Shown here in pieces: positions 7,163-14,614 of a stretch of DNA of 60,725 nt; position 1 is the stretch's first letter, and each line of letters opens with the position of its first letter. The DNA lies in the IMG/VR virus record IMGVR_UViG_3300045119_000151, positions 1-60,725 of that record; one strand, written 5' to 3'. The notes beneath the pieces are model-generated. The model ran no database searches. It had not been told where the DNA came from and saw only the letters and a program-made list of their open reading frames with translations. The stretch comes from a virus. The position numbers and the translations under genes were made by a program.

Positions 7163-7410
7163 TGGCAAGTAAACGAAATGGCAAGCTTAGCCCCCTGCAG
7201 TTGTGTATTCGGCGGTTCAAGGACGCCGGCGTCAGCGGGCGCCAATTGGGGCTCATGCTAGGCAAGAGTGAGTTCTATGTTGGGCAGCTCACCAGTAAGG
7301 GCAATCACATTCCGAACACGAACGGCATGCACCGCAAGTGGCTCGAACTTGCGCAGGCAAAGAAAGTGAAGTTAGAGGCCGAGGAATTGATTTATGGGGG
7401 TGAGGCGTGA
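7162..7410 (+). CDS. Small helix-turn-helix protein
   Basis: 82 residues. The segment CIRRFKDAGVSGRQLGLMLG then SEFYVGQLTSKGN has the spacing of a Cro/CI-like helix-turn-helix with ARQLG-type helix 2 and SEFYVGQL recognition helix. It may regulate the divergent promoters just upstream. The ATG at 7162 has GGAG 5 bp before it; a GTG one codon earlier is possible. Confidence 0.65.
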   Translation: MASKRNGKLSPLQLCIRRFKDAGVSGRQLGLMLGKSEFYVGQLTSKGNHIPNTNGMHRKWLELAQAKKVKLEAEELIYGGEA

Positions 7411-7592
7411 AAATTAAAGAGATCAGTGTATTTGCCTATGCTACAAAAGGCGAGGCACTTGATATAGCCAATCAGGCTATTGATGATCTTTGTGTGGCAT
7501 CGGTCTTTATAGTGACGGGACTTGCATCTATTGCTAAAGAGCCTGTTGTTTACATGGTGATGCCCGATCAAGATAAGGAAACCAAGCCATGA
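7407..7592 (+). CDS. Hypothetical protein, 61 aa
   Basis: Starts with GTG overlapping the previous stop (GTGA). A short mixed alpha/beta protein (ISVFAYATKGEALDIANQAI then VVYMVMPDQDKE). Not recognised. Its codon choice is more AT-rich than the neighbours. It overlaps the Acb2/Tad1-like gene by four bases. Confidence 0.55.
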   Translation: MKIKEISVFAYATKGEALDIANQAIDDLCVASVFIVTGLASIAKEPVVYMVMPDQDKETKP

Positions 7593-7810
7593 TCGGCGAT
7601 GACGCCCAAGAGCGCTATACCAGTAACGTAATGCGCCATCAATATCGACCCCTATCCGATGCTGAGAAAGGACAGATGCAGTCACTCAAAGACAAGGGTC
7701 TTGAGTTATTTCAACTGATCGACAATCTCGGTAGAAGTCGAGAAATATCCCTCGCACTCGCTAAGACCGAAGAAGCGGTGATGTGGGCGACGAAACATTT
7801 GACTAGGTAA
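7589..7810 (+). CDS. Acb2/Tad1-like cyclic-nucleotide sponge (anti-CBASS/anti-Thoeris)
   Basis: 73 residues. After a short tail, residues 17-73 match the pattern I know for small phage Acb2/Tad1-family proteins: HQYRPLSDAEKGQMQSLKDK, LELFQLIDNL, then SREISLALAKTEEAVMW (50-66) and a final basic turn. Family members are small helical proteins that form oligomers and sequester the cyclic oligonucleotides or cADPR isomers used by CBASS and Thoeris immunity; Acb2 of Pseudomonas phages and Tad1 are the named examples. The assignment rests on remembered motif pattern, with no search. It lies near the front of the accessory operon, so early expression is expected, which fits an anti-defence role. Confidence 0.78.
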   Translation: MIGDDAQERYTSNVMRHQYRPLSDAEKGQMQSLKDKGLELFQLIDNLGRSREISLALAKTEEAVMWATKHLTR

Positions 7811-7815
7811 GGGCC

Positions 7816-8163
7816 ATGAGCGAATACGACACTGCGGAAGAGATAGCCATTCGGCCACGAGGCAGCATGCATTTCGCATTCGAGCTATCTATGCCAAATA
7901 ACAACGCATGGGATGGCAAGTGGTCTGGCGAAGGTCGCTCGTATGTTCGCGTGAAAAGCTTCTCGCAAAAGGAATGGAAGACCACTGCCGCCAAATTAGT
8001 TGGCGGGCATTACTTCAATTTCGGCGACGGTTGGGGTGCTTCGGTATCTGTGCGCGTTGTCGATGCGGATACAAAGAAGAAACTCGTTAAGCAATCGGCT
8101 GGATTTTGCGGTTACGACTGGATGATTGATAGTCTGATTTTGCACGGAGTGATTAGGCGATGA
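7816..8163 (+). CDS. Conserved phage protein, 115 aa
   Basis: Contains FELSMPNNNAWDGKWSGEGR, the aromatic segment YFNFGDGWGASVSVR and GFCGYDWMIDSILH-like end (here GFCGYDWMIDSLILHG). I recall this three-block pattern from uncharacterised phage and prophage proteins. No function is known to me. It follows the Acb2/Tad1-like gene by five bases. Confidence 0.7.
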   Translation: MSEYDTAEEIAIRPRGSMHFAFELSMPNNNAWDGKWSGEGRSYVRVKSFSQKEWKTTAAKLVGGHYFNFGDGWGASVSVRVVDADTKKKLVKQSAGFCGYDWMIDSLILHGVIRR

Positions 8164-8354
8164 CCGACCACAACACTACTGAGACTAAGGCCAAACCATT
8201 CCGCGAGGACTGCACGAACTGCATGGGTACCGGCCAAGTCGCGCATGACTGCGAAGCATGCGAGGGCAAAGGCTGGGTTGATGACCCAGAGGATGGTGGC
8301 ACTATGGAGTGCCCAGAATGCGGCAACGAGCAATGTAAGGAGTGCGAAGCATGA
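8160..8354 (+). CDS. DnaJ-like zinc-finger protein, 64 aa
   Basis: Carries two CxxCxGxG-type repeats, CTNCMGTG and CEACEGKG, followed by CPECGNEQCKEC. These are the zinc-binding repeats of the DnaJ central domain, without a J domain. It probably folds around two or three zinc ions. Role unknown; possibly protein or nucleic-acid binding. Overlaps its neighbours by four bases on both sides. Confidence 0.8.
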   Translation: MTDHNTTETKAKPFREDCTNCMGTGQVAHDCEACEGKGWVDDPEDGGTMECPECGNEQCKECEA

Positions 8355-8557
8355 GTGGCGATAGTTCCGCAGAGAAGAAACCCGCGCGAATTCGGGTTAC
8401 CAATGCATACCCAGGATATGCGCATACAAAGTATGAAGGTACATGCGATCCAGATGTTACCTACAAAGAAATCTGCGATTGGCTTAACTTGGGTCTTGGG
8501 TATCGAAGCGTTTATTTAAGTGATTGCAAATGGGGCGGTATTCGTCATGACGATTGA
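8351..8557 (+). CDS. Hypothetical protein, 68 aa
   Basis: Begins MSGDSSAEKKPARIRVTNAY and ends WGGIRHDD. Not recognised. Start ATG 8351 overlaps the previous stop; a GTG at 8342 is less likely. The end overlaps the next gene by 11 bases. Confidence 0.55.
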   Translation: MSGDSSAEKKPARIRVTNAYPGYAHTKYEGTCDPDVTYKEICDWLNLGLGYRSVYLSDCKWGGIRHDD

Positions 8558-9164
8558 ACATCCCACTCCCGATGAAGTACTCGCGCTCGCATTCGCTAAG
8601 TATCAAGGCTGCGAATGTGTTAACAAGAATTTCGTTTCGCTTCGCAAAGAAGAGCTGTTGCGCATGCTACAAGAGTGGCGCTCTCCACCGACTAGAAAGA
8701 CTCTCATATCGGATGACGCCGATGAACTATGCCGTCGCCTCGAAGCAGAGGGAATGGTCTCGATGCGGCATACGTTTAAATGTATGTACTTGCAGATTGA
8801 AACAGTGGGAAGGCGAGCGCCTATTCATGGCATGGAATCTGTAGACGCATCAGAGTTAACGTTAAAGGCCATTCGCGAACGCTCAACCGCTTTCAATCAC
8901 TGGTTTACGCGCAACGGCGGCTACAAGGGCTATGAAGCTCAAGCGATCGATGCTTTGCTGGATTGCATCGACAAGCAATCTCTACCGCCGAAAGCGCCTC
9001 GCCCGCTCGTAACTGACATTGTCGATTTGATTCGCAACGATTCGTACGCCGTCACGTTTCAAAGCATGGGCGAATATAGATCGGCTCTAGTCCGCCATGC
9101 CGCGCAAATGCTGCTTGAATTCGAATCACAGCAATCCGTCGAGACACGGGATAGCCATGAGTGA
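8547..9164 (+). CDS. Hypothetical protein, 205 aa
   Basis: Largely helical protein beginning MTIEHPTPDEVLALAFAKYQ. The C-terminal third (ALLDCIDKQSLPPKAPRPLV, then LVRHAAQMLLEFESQQ) looks like a small helical bundle. Not recognised. It is one of the largest proteins of the accessory operon. Confidence 0.6.
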   Translation: MTIEHPTPDEVLALAFAKYQGCECVNKNFVSLRKEELLRMLQEWRSPPTRKTLISDDADELCRRLEAEGMVSMRHTFKCMYLQIETVGRRAPIHGMESVDASELTLKAIRERSTAFNHWFTRNGGYKGYEAQAIDALLDCIDKQSLPPKAPRPLVTDIVDLIRNDSYAVTFQSMGEYRSALVRHAAQMLLEFESQQSVETRDSHE

Positions 9165-9462
9165 GATTCATTCAAAGTATTTGTGGCCCGCCGCTGAGCG
9201 CATTGCCGATATCGTTTGCCTGTCGGTTGCGGAAATCCCTGACCGCGACAGCCCGGACGATCAGCCAGAGATGATGCTCGTGACCGGTGACGAACTAAAG
9301 GGCCACATCATTCGCGCATTTGAGCAATGGCGGGAAGAGAAGCAAACTGAGTCTGAGACGTCAGAGCTTCGCAATACCGCATGGAAATGCGTTGATTGCG
9401 GTAATTCTTGGATGTCAGCGCTGGGCGGAACTTGTCCGACTTGCGGCGGCGAGCTTAAATGA
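9157..9462 (+). CDS. Hypothetical zinc-ribbon protein, 101 aa
   Basis: The N-terminal part is helical and acidic (YLWPAAERIADIVCLSVAEI). The C-terminus is a zinc ribbon: WKCVDCGNSW, 13 residues, then TCPTCGGELK. Zinc ribbons of this kind commonly bind nucleic acid or protein. The start at 9157 overlaps the previous stop by eight bases. Confidence 0.65.
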   Translation: MSEIHSKYLWPAAERIADIVCLSVAEIPDRDSPDDQPEMMLVTGDELKGHIIRAFEQWREEKQTESETSELRNTAWKCVDCGNSWMSALGGTCPTCGGELK

Positions 9463-9481
9463 ACACCGAAGGTGACCATGT

Positions 9482-9589
9482 ATGATGGAAATTCTTCATT
9501 TTGTATTCTCCGATTTCTGGCACTGGTTGGGCATGCTATTTTTATGCGCGGTAATCTTTGGCGGGATTGGCGGCATTATTAGGCGATAG
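9482..9589 (+). CDS. Small membrane protein, 35 aa
   Basis: Short frame starting ATG-ATG after AAGGTG. The translated peptide has one hydrophobic helix, WLGMLFLCAVIFGGIGGII, ending in Arg-Arg. Single-span membrane peptide; function unknown. It fills the gap between the zinc-ribbon gene and the next conserved gene. Confidence 0.5.
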   Translation: MMEILHFVFSDFWHWLGMLFLCAVIFGGIGGIIRR

Positions 9590-9608
9590 TTGAGCGAGGG
9601 TTAAGGTC

Positions 9609-9971
9609 ATGGGTTGGTCGATTGGATACGATGATAAGTGGCAGCGCGATATTGGCTATGGCGTGCCTGCCTTTTGTGACCATCCTAACTGCATGACTCA
9701 TATTGATCGCGGCCTATCGCATGTATGTTGCGCTCAGAAGCCATATGGCGGCGACGATGGATGTGGTTTGTATTTCTGCGCAAAGCATCAGGACTTGCAA
9801 GGTAAGTGCGAGCGATGTGCTGACGACCAAGCTGCATTCGATCCGACGCCGGATCATCCGACTTGGATGCGATGGAAATTAACTGATGGAAGTTGGTCAG
9901 AATGGCGTGGGCAGAATCCGCACGAAGTGAATAAATTGCGAACTGCATTGGGTGAGAAAGATGGCCGCTGA
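9609..9971 (+). CDS. Conserved Cys-rich phage protein, 120 aa
   Basis: Begins MGWSIGYDDKWQRDIGYGVP, an N-terminus I recall from many phages, followed by a Cys/His cluster (CDHPNC, CCAQKP, CGLYFCAKHQ, CERC) that should hold two zinc ions. The C-terminal third is WxxWK-rich and uncharged by comparison. Function unknown. Confidence 0.72.
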   Translation: MGWSIGYDDKWQRDIGYGVPAFCDHPNCMTHIDRGLSHVCCAQKPYGGDDGCGLYFCAKHQDLQGKCERCADDQAAFDPTPDHPTWMRWKLTDGSWSEWRGQNPHEVNKLRTALGEKDGR

Positions 9972-10194
9972 TAACGAATGTGATCCGAATGCGTTCGAAT
10001 CGATACCGCATAGCATCGCGCGCATCGGTGTTCCGCTTCTACCGACAAGTAGTCGAGAGTTGCAGGCGCTATGTGCGGTAGAGATATTATTGCGAGAACG
10101 ATTCTTATTAGAGTTTTTACTTGATGAAGAACGCGCGCGCATTTGTCGGTATCTGGCGGAGAAGTATTCTTCTGGCAAGGAAGGTAGCAAGTGA
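9961..10194 (+). CDS. Hypothetical protein, 77 aa
   Basis: Helical protein whose middle reads LLPTSSRELQALCAVEILLR. Not recognised. Starts 11 bases before the previous stop and ends in a GTGA overlap with the next small gene. Confidence 0.55.
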   Translation: MAADNECDPNAFESIPHSIARIGVPLLPTSSRELQALCAVEILLRERFLLEFLLDEERARICRYLAEKYSSGKEGSK

Positions 10195-10325
10195 AACTGA
10201 AGCAGATATTTTGTCGGCACAAGCATGAAAAATGCTGGTTGGCTCGCATTGAGAACGATGGCGAACGATTCTGGCTCTATACCTGCCAGCGCTGTTATCG
10301 AATGCGTGCAATGAATTTTGACTAG
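10191..10325 (+). CDS. Small Cys-rich protein, 44 aa
   Basis: GTG start overlapping the previous stop. The peptide has FCRHKHEKCW and, near the end, YTCQRCYRM, a likely CxxxxxxxC...CxxC zinc-binding arrangement. Not recognised. Confidence 0.5.
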   Translation: MKLKQIFCRHKHEKCWLARIENDGERFWLYTCQRCYRMRAMNFD

Positions 10326-10333
10326 CGGGAGAG

Positions 10334-10591
10334 ATGATTGTGAAAACCTACGAAGAACGACAACAGGAGCGCCGCGAATATGAGGCAGATGTTTCATACG
10401 AGGCTTGGCGACGCGGGATGAATCCTGATCGTGCCAGCGAGTGCGCCTCAGACTGCTATTACGACGGCAAGACTGCTAGCGAGTGCGTCGATGGTACGCA
10501 ACGCGAGATTCGCCGCGAACGTGAAGCTAGAGAGATTCGGCAAATGGAGGAAGAAGAGTATTACCGCCAGATGCAGGAAGCGAACGAGTAA
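10334..10591 (+). CDS. Hypothetical charged protein, 85 aa
   Basis: Extremely charged, likely coiled-coil C-terminus (QREIRREREAREIRQMEEEE) after a Cys-containing middle (ASECASDCYYDGKTASEC). ATG 10334 lies two bases after GGGAG-AG, and a GTG at 10340 has better spacing. Not recognised. Confidence 0.55.
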   Translation: MIVKTYEERQQERREYEADVSYEAWRRGMNPDRASECASDCYYDGKTASECVDGTQREIRREREAREIRQMEEEEYYRQMQEANE

Positions 10592-10610
10592 CGATTTTCC
10601 TAGGGGAACG

Positions 10611-10820
10611 ATGACCATGAACGCTGAACCAATCGATACACGCGGCGCTGGCGACACAGAGCCGTTGCTGCGCAAGCTCATCAAGCGCGACAGCTACGAA
10701 GATCCCATTGGCGGGATTGATGAGCAGGGCCGAAGTGTCGTGTATGAAGATTGGCGGCTAGATCGGTTTGTGAAAATGGTAGAGCCGCGCTCGGTTAAAT
10801 CAGTAGGAAGTCAGATATGA
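10611..10820 (+). CDS. Hypothetical protein, 69 aa
   Basis: Contains LLRKLIKRDSYEDPIGGIDE and DWRLDRFVKMVEPR. Not recognised. AGGGG precedes the start; ATG 10617 is an alternative with better spacing. Overlaps the next gene by four bases. Confidence 0.55.
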   Translation: MTMNAEPIDTRGAGDTEPLLRKLIKRDSYEDPIGGIDEQGRSVVYEDWRLDRFVKMVEPRSVKSVGSQI

Positions 10821-11011
10821 GCGAATATTACCGAGTCCGCATTAGCGAGTACGAAAATGCGAGGGTGGCAGTTGCGCAAATGGCAATGGCGGTAGAAGCG
10901 ATTAAGAGCGAGAACACTCGACTTCGTGCCGAAAACGAACGGCTGATGATTTGTGTTGAAAGACTAGCGGGTGCGCGAGTCCCGTCCGCTGCGAGTGATC
11001 GCCATGAGTAA
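10817..11011 (+). CDS. Small coiled-coil protein, 64 aa
   Basis: Residues about 20-45 (MAMAVEAIKSENTRLRAENE) form a heptad-patterned coiled coil, so the protein probably dimerises. Not otherwise recognised. Confidence 0.55.
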   Translation: MSEYYRVRISEYENARVAVAQMAMAVEAIKSENTRLRAENERLMICVERLAGARVPSAASDRHE

Positions 11012-11228
11012 CGATGTAAAGCGAAAGGCACAATTGTTTGTCGATGGCTTCGAGAAAGGTCGTGAATACGAGTCGCGCCGATCAATAAAAAGCATGGCGT
11101 ATGCGAGGAAGCGCATCGCCTATTTAGCCAGATGGCGGCGGATTGCGATAGACAGGCTGGCCCTCGGACCGAAATTAATTACTGAGATTGATAGAACTGC
11201 TCGCACATCGAACACGACTCATGGATAA
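11004..11228 (+). CDS. Hypothetical basic protein, 74 aa
   Basis: Rich in Arg and Lys (KRKAQLFVDGFEKGREYESR, YARKRIAYLARWRRIAIDRL). Could bind nucleic acid, which is inference. The start at 11004 overlaps the previous stop by eight bases. Confidence 0.5.
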   Translation: MSNDVKRKAQLFVDGFEKGREYESRRSIKSMAYARKRIAYLARWRRIAIDRLALGPKLITEIDRTARTSNTTHG

Positions 11229-11457
11229 ATCATTGCTCACAATCTGGCTGCTAGGCCGCGAGCGTAGCGATGCTCTAAAGTGCAAAGCATGCAAGGGCCG
11301 TTGTGGTCTTTGGGATTGGGTACAAACACCGCTCAAGTGGAATCCAATGCGCCAACATCCGGGCAAGCGATGGCAGCGAAACGAACCACGATTCAAGCGC
11401 TACCGCGAGGCTGGAGTTGGAACGCTTCGGCAACGGTTGCGAGCTTTTCACAAATGA
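11221..11457 (+). CDS. Hypothetical protein, 78 aa
   Basis: Contains CKACKGRCGLWDW, a possible single zinc knuckle, followed by a very basic C-terminus (GKRWQRNEPRFKRYREAG). Not recognised. ATG 11221 overlaps the previous stop. Confidence 0.5.
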   Translation: MDKSLLTIWLLGRERSDALKCKACKGRCGLWDWVQTPLKWNPMRQHPGKRWQRNEPRFKRYREAGVGTLRQRLRAFHK

Positions 11458-11666
11458 GTCAACAGCCAAACACTGCCGGAATGATCGGATGTCCATTGTG
11501 TTATCAGTGGTATAACGCAGAGTTCGCGCATTTATGCCAGCAAGCTAGAAGCGGTGCGACATACGGACCACAACCGCTTACCGCTGAAGAAGTCCGCAAG
11601 ATCGTACGCGAAGAACTTGAACGAGCATTGTCCAAATCCAACACAGCTAACGAAGGTGAAACATGA
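11454..11666 (+). CDS. Hypothetical protein with CPLC motif, 70 aa
   Basis: CPLCYQWYNAEFAHLC forms a likely CxxC-x10-HxxC-type zinc site; the C-terminal half is an acidic/basic helix (TAEEVRKIVREELERALSKS). Not recognised. Confidence 0.55.
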   Translation: MSQQPNTAGMIGCPLCYQWYNAEFAHLCQQARSGATYGPQPLTAEEVRKIVREELERALSKSNTANEGET

Positions 11667-12217
11667 ACGTCGATCAATTGAAAGTCGATCCTGAAAAGGC
11701 TCGCGAGTTGTGGCAGAAATATCAAAGTCATCGCGTACACCAGACGCCGGCCGATGCGGAGATTGCAGCGATCTACAAGCGCATTGCGCAGGGCAAGACT
11801 GTCATTCGCGCGCTTGAATCCATTCGGGCGGCTGGCATGGGTACTGATGGATGCCCGAAGCTGGCCATTGCGCGCGCCGATACGACGCTTTGCTATTGGC
11901 GTCCGCGCCGAGGTAACTGTACGTTTGGCGAACGCTATCCGCGCTCTAATTCGCGCAAAAGCGTTGCCATGGATTGGCCCGGTCTCGATTCTGCAAAATG
12001 GGAAGCTGAAGCTTCGGTGCCGTTAATCCCGGTTCATTTGCGCCCGCGCCGAGGCTTGGAGAACTATCATATTTTATGGGAGGCCGAATGGAGCAAGCGC
12101 TACCCGGTCGATCCGTACTTGCTTCGGCGCTTTGGTGGCGATGCGTGGCTAGTAGTTGCTGCATGGGACTTGACCGATGTTGAGCGCGCTGTGATGTCGC
12201 AGCGGTTGACTTCGTAG
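11663..12217 (+). CDS. Hypothetical protein, 184 aa
   Basis: Begins with a helical region (LKVDPEKARELWQKYQSHRV) and has aromatic, conserved-looking blocks later (LCYWRPRRGNCTFGERYP and LENYHILWEAEWSKRYPVDP). I vaguely recall similar proteins in other phages but can give no function. Overlaps the previous gene by four bases. Confidence 0.6.
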   Translation: MNVDQLKVDPEKARELWQKYQSHRVHQTPADAEIAAIYKRIAQGKTVIRALESIRAAGMGTDGCPKLAIARADTTLCYWRPRRGNCTFGERYPRSNSRKSVAMDWPGLDSAKWEAEASVPLIPVHLRPRRGLENYHILWEAEWSKRYPVDPYLLRRFGGDAWLVVAAWDLTDVERAVMSQRLTS

Positions 12218-12238
12218 CACTGCGGGAGAAAGTCAGAA

Positions 12239-12658
12239 ATGATACCTGTAAAGCAAACCAAACTATGGCAGGCGGATGGGGCGCATGCTGGCAATTGTCT
12301 GGCAGCTTGCCTCGCATCGCTTCTTGATATTCCGCTATGGATGGTGCCCCCATTTGATGAAATGTTTGGCTCCTTCGCGATCATCAATCGCGTCAATGAA
12401 TGGCTCGATCAATTCGCTAATCTGGAAATGGTGCAACTAGAAGGACATCAACTGGAAAGGCTTCCGGTGTTTTATATCGCAAGCGGGCAATCGCCGCGCG
12501 GGATTCTGCATGCAACAATCTATAGCGGCGGCCAACTAATCCATGATCCGCACCCCAGCGATGCCGGTCTTTCGACTGTGGAATTTACTAGGCATCTGCA
12601 AAAGATCATTGCGGACGAACCATTGCCCACATCGAATGGTGACCACAATGGCACTTAG
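12239..12658 (+). CDS. C39/papain-like cysteine-protease-fold protein
   Basis: 139 residues. GNCLAACLASLLDIPL (about 18-33) places a Cys at the start of a helix, as in C39 peptidases and transglutaminase-like folds. Residues about 85-105 read SPRGILHATIYSGGQLIHDP then HPSDAGL; the His and Asp complete a plausible Cys-His-Asp triad. I recall this NC.AAC...SPRG.HA...HDPHPS pattern in small phage proteins of unknown substrate. Could cleave a peptide or isopeptide bond, or act as a deamidase. Substrate unknown. Confidence 0.7.
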   Translation: MIPVKQTKLWQADGAHAGNCLAACLASLLDIPLWMVPPFDEMFGSFAIINRVNEWLDQFANLEMVQLEGHQLERLPVFYIASGQSPRGILHATIYSGGQLIHDPHPSDAGLSTVEFTRHLQKIIADEPLPTSNGDHNGT

Positions 12659-12839
12659 TCGCGGCGAGCATGAAAACAAAGCGGAGTACGGCTGCACAAA
12701 TTGCGCCTGGGCTGGCACTAATCCGCATAAGGAGTGCTATTGCCCTAACTGTGGGACTGAACTATTTCCGCCTGAATGGCTAGATAATTCGTTGGGCAGT
12801 GGATCAGTAATCGCATCGACAGCAGGTCAGAAACCGTGA
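12648..12839 (+). CDS. Zinc-ribbon protein, 63 aa
   Basis: YGCTNCAWAG then ECYCPNCGTELFPPEW is a classic rubredoxin-like or zinc-ribbon knuckle pair. Start uncertain: ATG 12636 in the same frame is possible. Not otherwise recognised. Confidence 0.6.
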   Translation: MALSRGEHENKAEYGCTNCAWAGTNPHKECYCPNCGTELFPPEWLDNSLGSGSVIASTAGQKP

Positions 12840-13060
12840 AGCGATTTCAAGCCTCGATCATTCGTAGCATAGTGTTCCAGTTATTTCCGACGGTCGGTGC
12901 TGGATACCAAAGGCTCGGTTTCGTGCCATTCGCATCGAACGATCTTCTTGGCTATCGAGGTTACTTCACCTTACAGGTCTGCTGGCTTAATCGAGGTATT
13001 GCCTTTGATTGGTATTTTCTCATATCGCGATCACAGTTCAATGGAACTGATCGCCAATGA
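12836..13060 (+). CDS. Hypothetical protein, 74 aa
   Basis: GTG start overlapping the previous stop. Aromatic, beta-rich peptide (YRGYFTLQVCWLNRGIAFDW). Not recognised. Confidence 0.5.
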   Translation: MKRFQASIIRSIVFQLFPTVGAGYQRLGFVPFASNDLLGYRGYFTLQVCWLNRGIAFDWYFLISRSQFNGTDRQ

Positions 13061-13251
13061 ACGTAATCGACCTATATACGGATGCCATGACGCCTCGACA
13101 ATTGGCTCTCAAGGCCAAGCATGGGACGCCTAGTGAGTTCGCTCGGGCATGCTATGCCGCCGTTCCTGGTTTCATCAGCATGGACGAAGCTGCCGCCGCT
13201 ATCGCTAAGTATCAAACTGAATGGTGCTCTGACAGCAATGCAAATGGTTGA
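13057..13251 (+). CDS. Hypothetical protein, 64 aa
   Basis: Mostly helical (TPRQLALKAKHGTPSEFARA, FISMDEAAAAIAKYQTEWCS). Not recognised. Overlaps neighbours by four and fourteen bases. Confidence 0.5.
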   Translation: MNVIDLYTDAMTPRQLALKAKHGTPSEFARACYAAVPGFISMDEAAAAIAKYQTEWCSDSNANG

Positions 13252-13435
13252 ATTACGCCGCATCACCGATGTTCCTGTGACTTGCAAACTCTGTGACTGG
13301 CAAGGTGTTACTGGTGAGTGCTTGCCCGATGACGATGGAAAACTGCTATGCGGTCGATGCGCGAGTTATGATATTGAGATTCATCAGCTGCCGCACGAAC
13401 TAGATCCACACAGCAGCGGAGCAAACAATGGATGA
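13238..13435 (+). CDS. Zinc-finger protein, 65 aa
   Basis: VTCKLCDWQG, spacer, LLCGRCASYD gives a CxxC...CxxC zinc site. Start 13238 or 13244. Not recognised. Confidence 0.55.
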   Translation: MQMVELRRITDVPVTCKLCDWQGVTGECLPDDDGKLLCGRCASYDIEIHQLPHELDPHSSGANNG

Positions 13436-13601
13436 TCCCGCTTTTTATTTAGGCTATCAAGCCGGTCGCAACGGGGAATCGTTTTATGCGAATCCCTTCG
13501 GCCTAGAGAAGCCATCTGACGATACGCGTAAGTGGGTCGATGGAATGGTGCAGGCGATTATCGAAGAGAAACTTGCCAGCAACGATCATGCTAACAACTG
13601 A
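13428..13601 (+). CDS. Hypothetical protein, 57 aa
   Basis: Short frame beginning MDDPAFYLGYQAGRNGESFY and ending in a charged helix (MVQAIIEEKLASND). The GYQAGRNG segment resembles a Gly-rich turn seen in small phage proteins but is not diagnostic. It fills the space between two coupled genes and overlaps both. Confidence 0.5.
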   Translation: MDDPAFYLGYQAGRNGESFYANPFGLEKPSDDTRKWVDGMVQAIIEEKLASNDHANN

Positions 13602-13782
13602 GCAAATTAAAGACGTTTGCCCGGCAGTCTTTGGCACGCATGATTGGCATTGGTTTGAAACGCCGATTCTGCAAACATTTGTAGAGAAAACAGCGGAGCC
13701 TCTTTTCGATACCTATATGCGAATGTGCAAACGATGCAGCATGATTCAACACTTTGATGTCCCATCATCCAGCAACGAGTAA
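13588..13782 (+). CDS. Hypothetical protein, 64 aa
   Basis: Contains CPAVFGTHDWHWF and YMRMCKRCSMIQHF; the Cys and His residues could form one zinc site. Not recognised. Confidence 0.5.
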   Translation: MLTTEQIKDVCPAVFGTHDWHWFETPILQTFVEKTAEPLFDTYMRMCKRCSMIQHFDVPSSSNE

Positions 13783-13787
13783 ACTCA

Positions 13788-14168
13788 ATGTGCAGCATTT
13801 TCCTAATTATCGATGACAATAATGAGACTGTTCGTTTCGCTGGATTTACCAAGGAAAGTTCGCCACCGCAATGTCCAAAGTGTCATCGTCTTTTTCCGCT
13901 CGCCAAGCCACTGAATCCTGGAAATAGATGGGTCGAAATCTTCTGCACCAGGGAAGATGAGCACGAACGAAATGGCGAGCACTGGCATCAGCACGGTGAT
14001 ATTCGTCTGTCATGGATAATTCCGAGTGATGCCGCTTGGATGGCCACCGTAGCGTGCGAAGTAACAAAAATAAAATGGTACACGCGGCTATGGTGGCTTG
14101 CATGTCGCATTGGTCAGTGGATTCGCCATGGGCGCTGGTATTCCAGCAGTGCGAGTAAGTCAAAGTGA
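13788..14168 (+). CDS. Hypothetical Cys/Trp-rich protein, 126 aa
   Basis: Begins MCSIFLIIDDNNETVRFAGF, then CPKCHRLFPL and an HxxHxH cluster (ERNGEHWHQHGD), ending with a Trp-rich helix (KIKWYTRLWWLACRIGQWIR). The last segment may be amphipathic and membrane-associated. Not recognised. Confidence 0.5.
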   Translation: MCSIFLIIDDNNETVRFAGFTKESSPPQCPKCHRLFPLAKPLNPGNRWVEIFCTREDEHERNGEHWHQHGDIRLSWIIPSDAAWMATVACEVTKIKWYTRLWWLACRIGQWIRHGRWYSSSASKSK

Positions 14169-14199
14169 CCATGTTTGTTGATGATAGCCGAGAAAGTCA

Positions 14200-14412
14200 G
14201 TGACCAAAGAAGAATTCACTAGCGCCTATTGCAAGCAATACGGAATGGACATGGAGCGCCTATCGAGGACGCGAACCGCTTGTCCTTGCTACTGCGGTGA
14301 GGAAAACTGCAACGGTTGGGCCATGATCGCTAACGACATCGTTGATTTTCACATGGAAACGAATGGGCAGCCACCAACGCCACCAACTAACAATGGGAAT
14401 CGCAATGAATAA
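14200..14412 (+). CDS. Hypothetical protein, 70 aa
   Basis: GTG start after GAGAAAG. Contains RTACPCYCGEENCNGWAMIA, a Cys-rich knuckle followed by a Trp. Similar CPCxCGExxCxGW segments occur in other phage proteins I recall, without function. Overlaps the next gene by eight bases. Confidence 0.55.
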   Translation: MTKEEFTSAYCKQYGMDMERLSRTRTACPCYCGEENCNGWAMIANDIVDFHMETNGQPPTPPTNNGNRNE

Positions 14413-14611
14413 AATCGGGTACGCAGTGACACCAGTTGGCGAGGTTGATCTCTGCTTTACGAGCGCTCCTGAGATACTTGGCGAAGGCTCTATCTATCAA
14501 ATTTACACAAATAGGGCCGATGCCGAGCGTTTCTGCGCGGAGATTGAATTCTCGGATGCTGAGTATGAAGTAGTGGAAGTGACTATTAGCAGCGAAAACC
14601 ATAGAGGCTAA
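14405..14611 (+). CDS. Hypothetical protein, 68 aa
   Basis: Alpha/beta protein: IYQIYTNRADAERFCAEIEF then YEVVEVTIS. Looks like a small ferredoxin-like fold, by inference only. Not recognised. Confidence 0.5.
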   Translation: MNKIGYAVTPVGEVDLCFTSAPEILGEGSIYQIYTNRADAERFCAEIEFSDAEYEVVEVTISSENHRG

Positions 14612-14614
14612 GAC

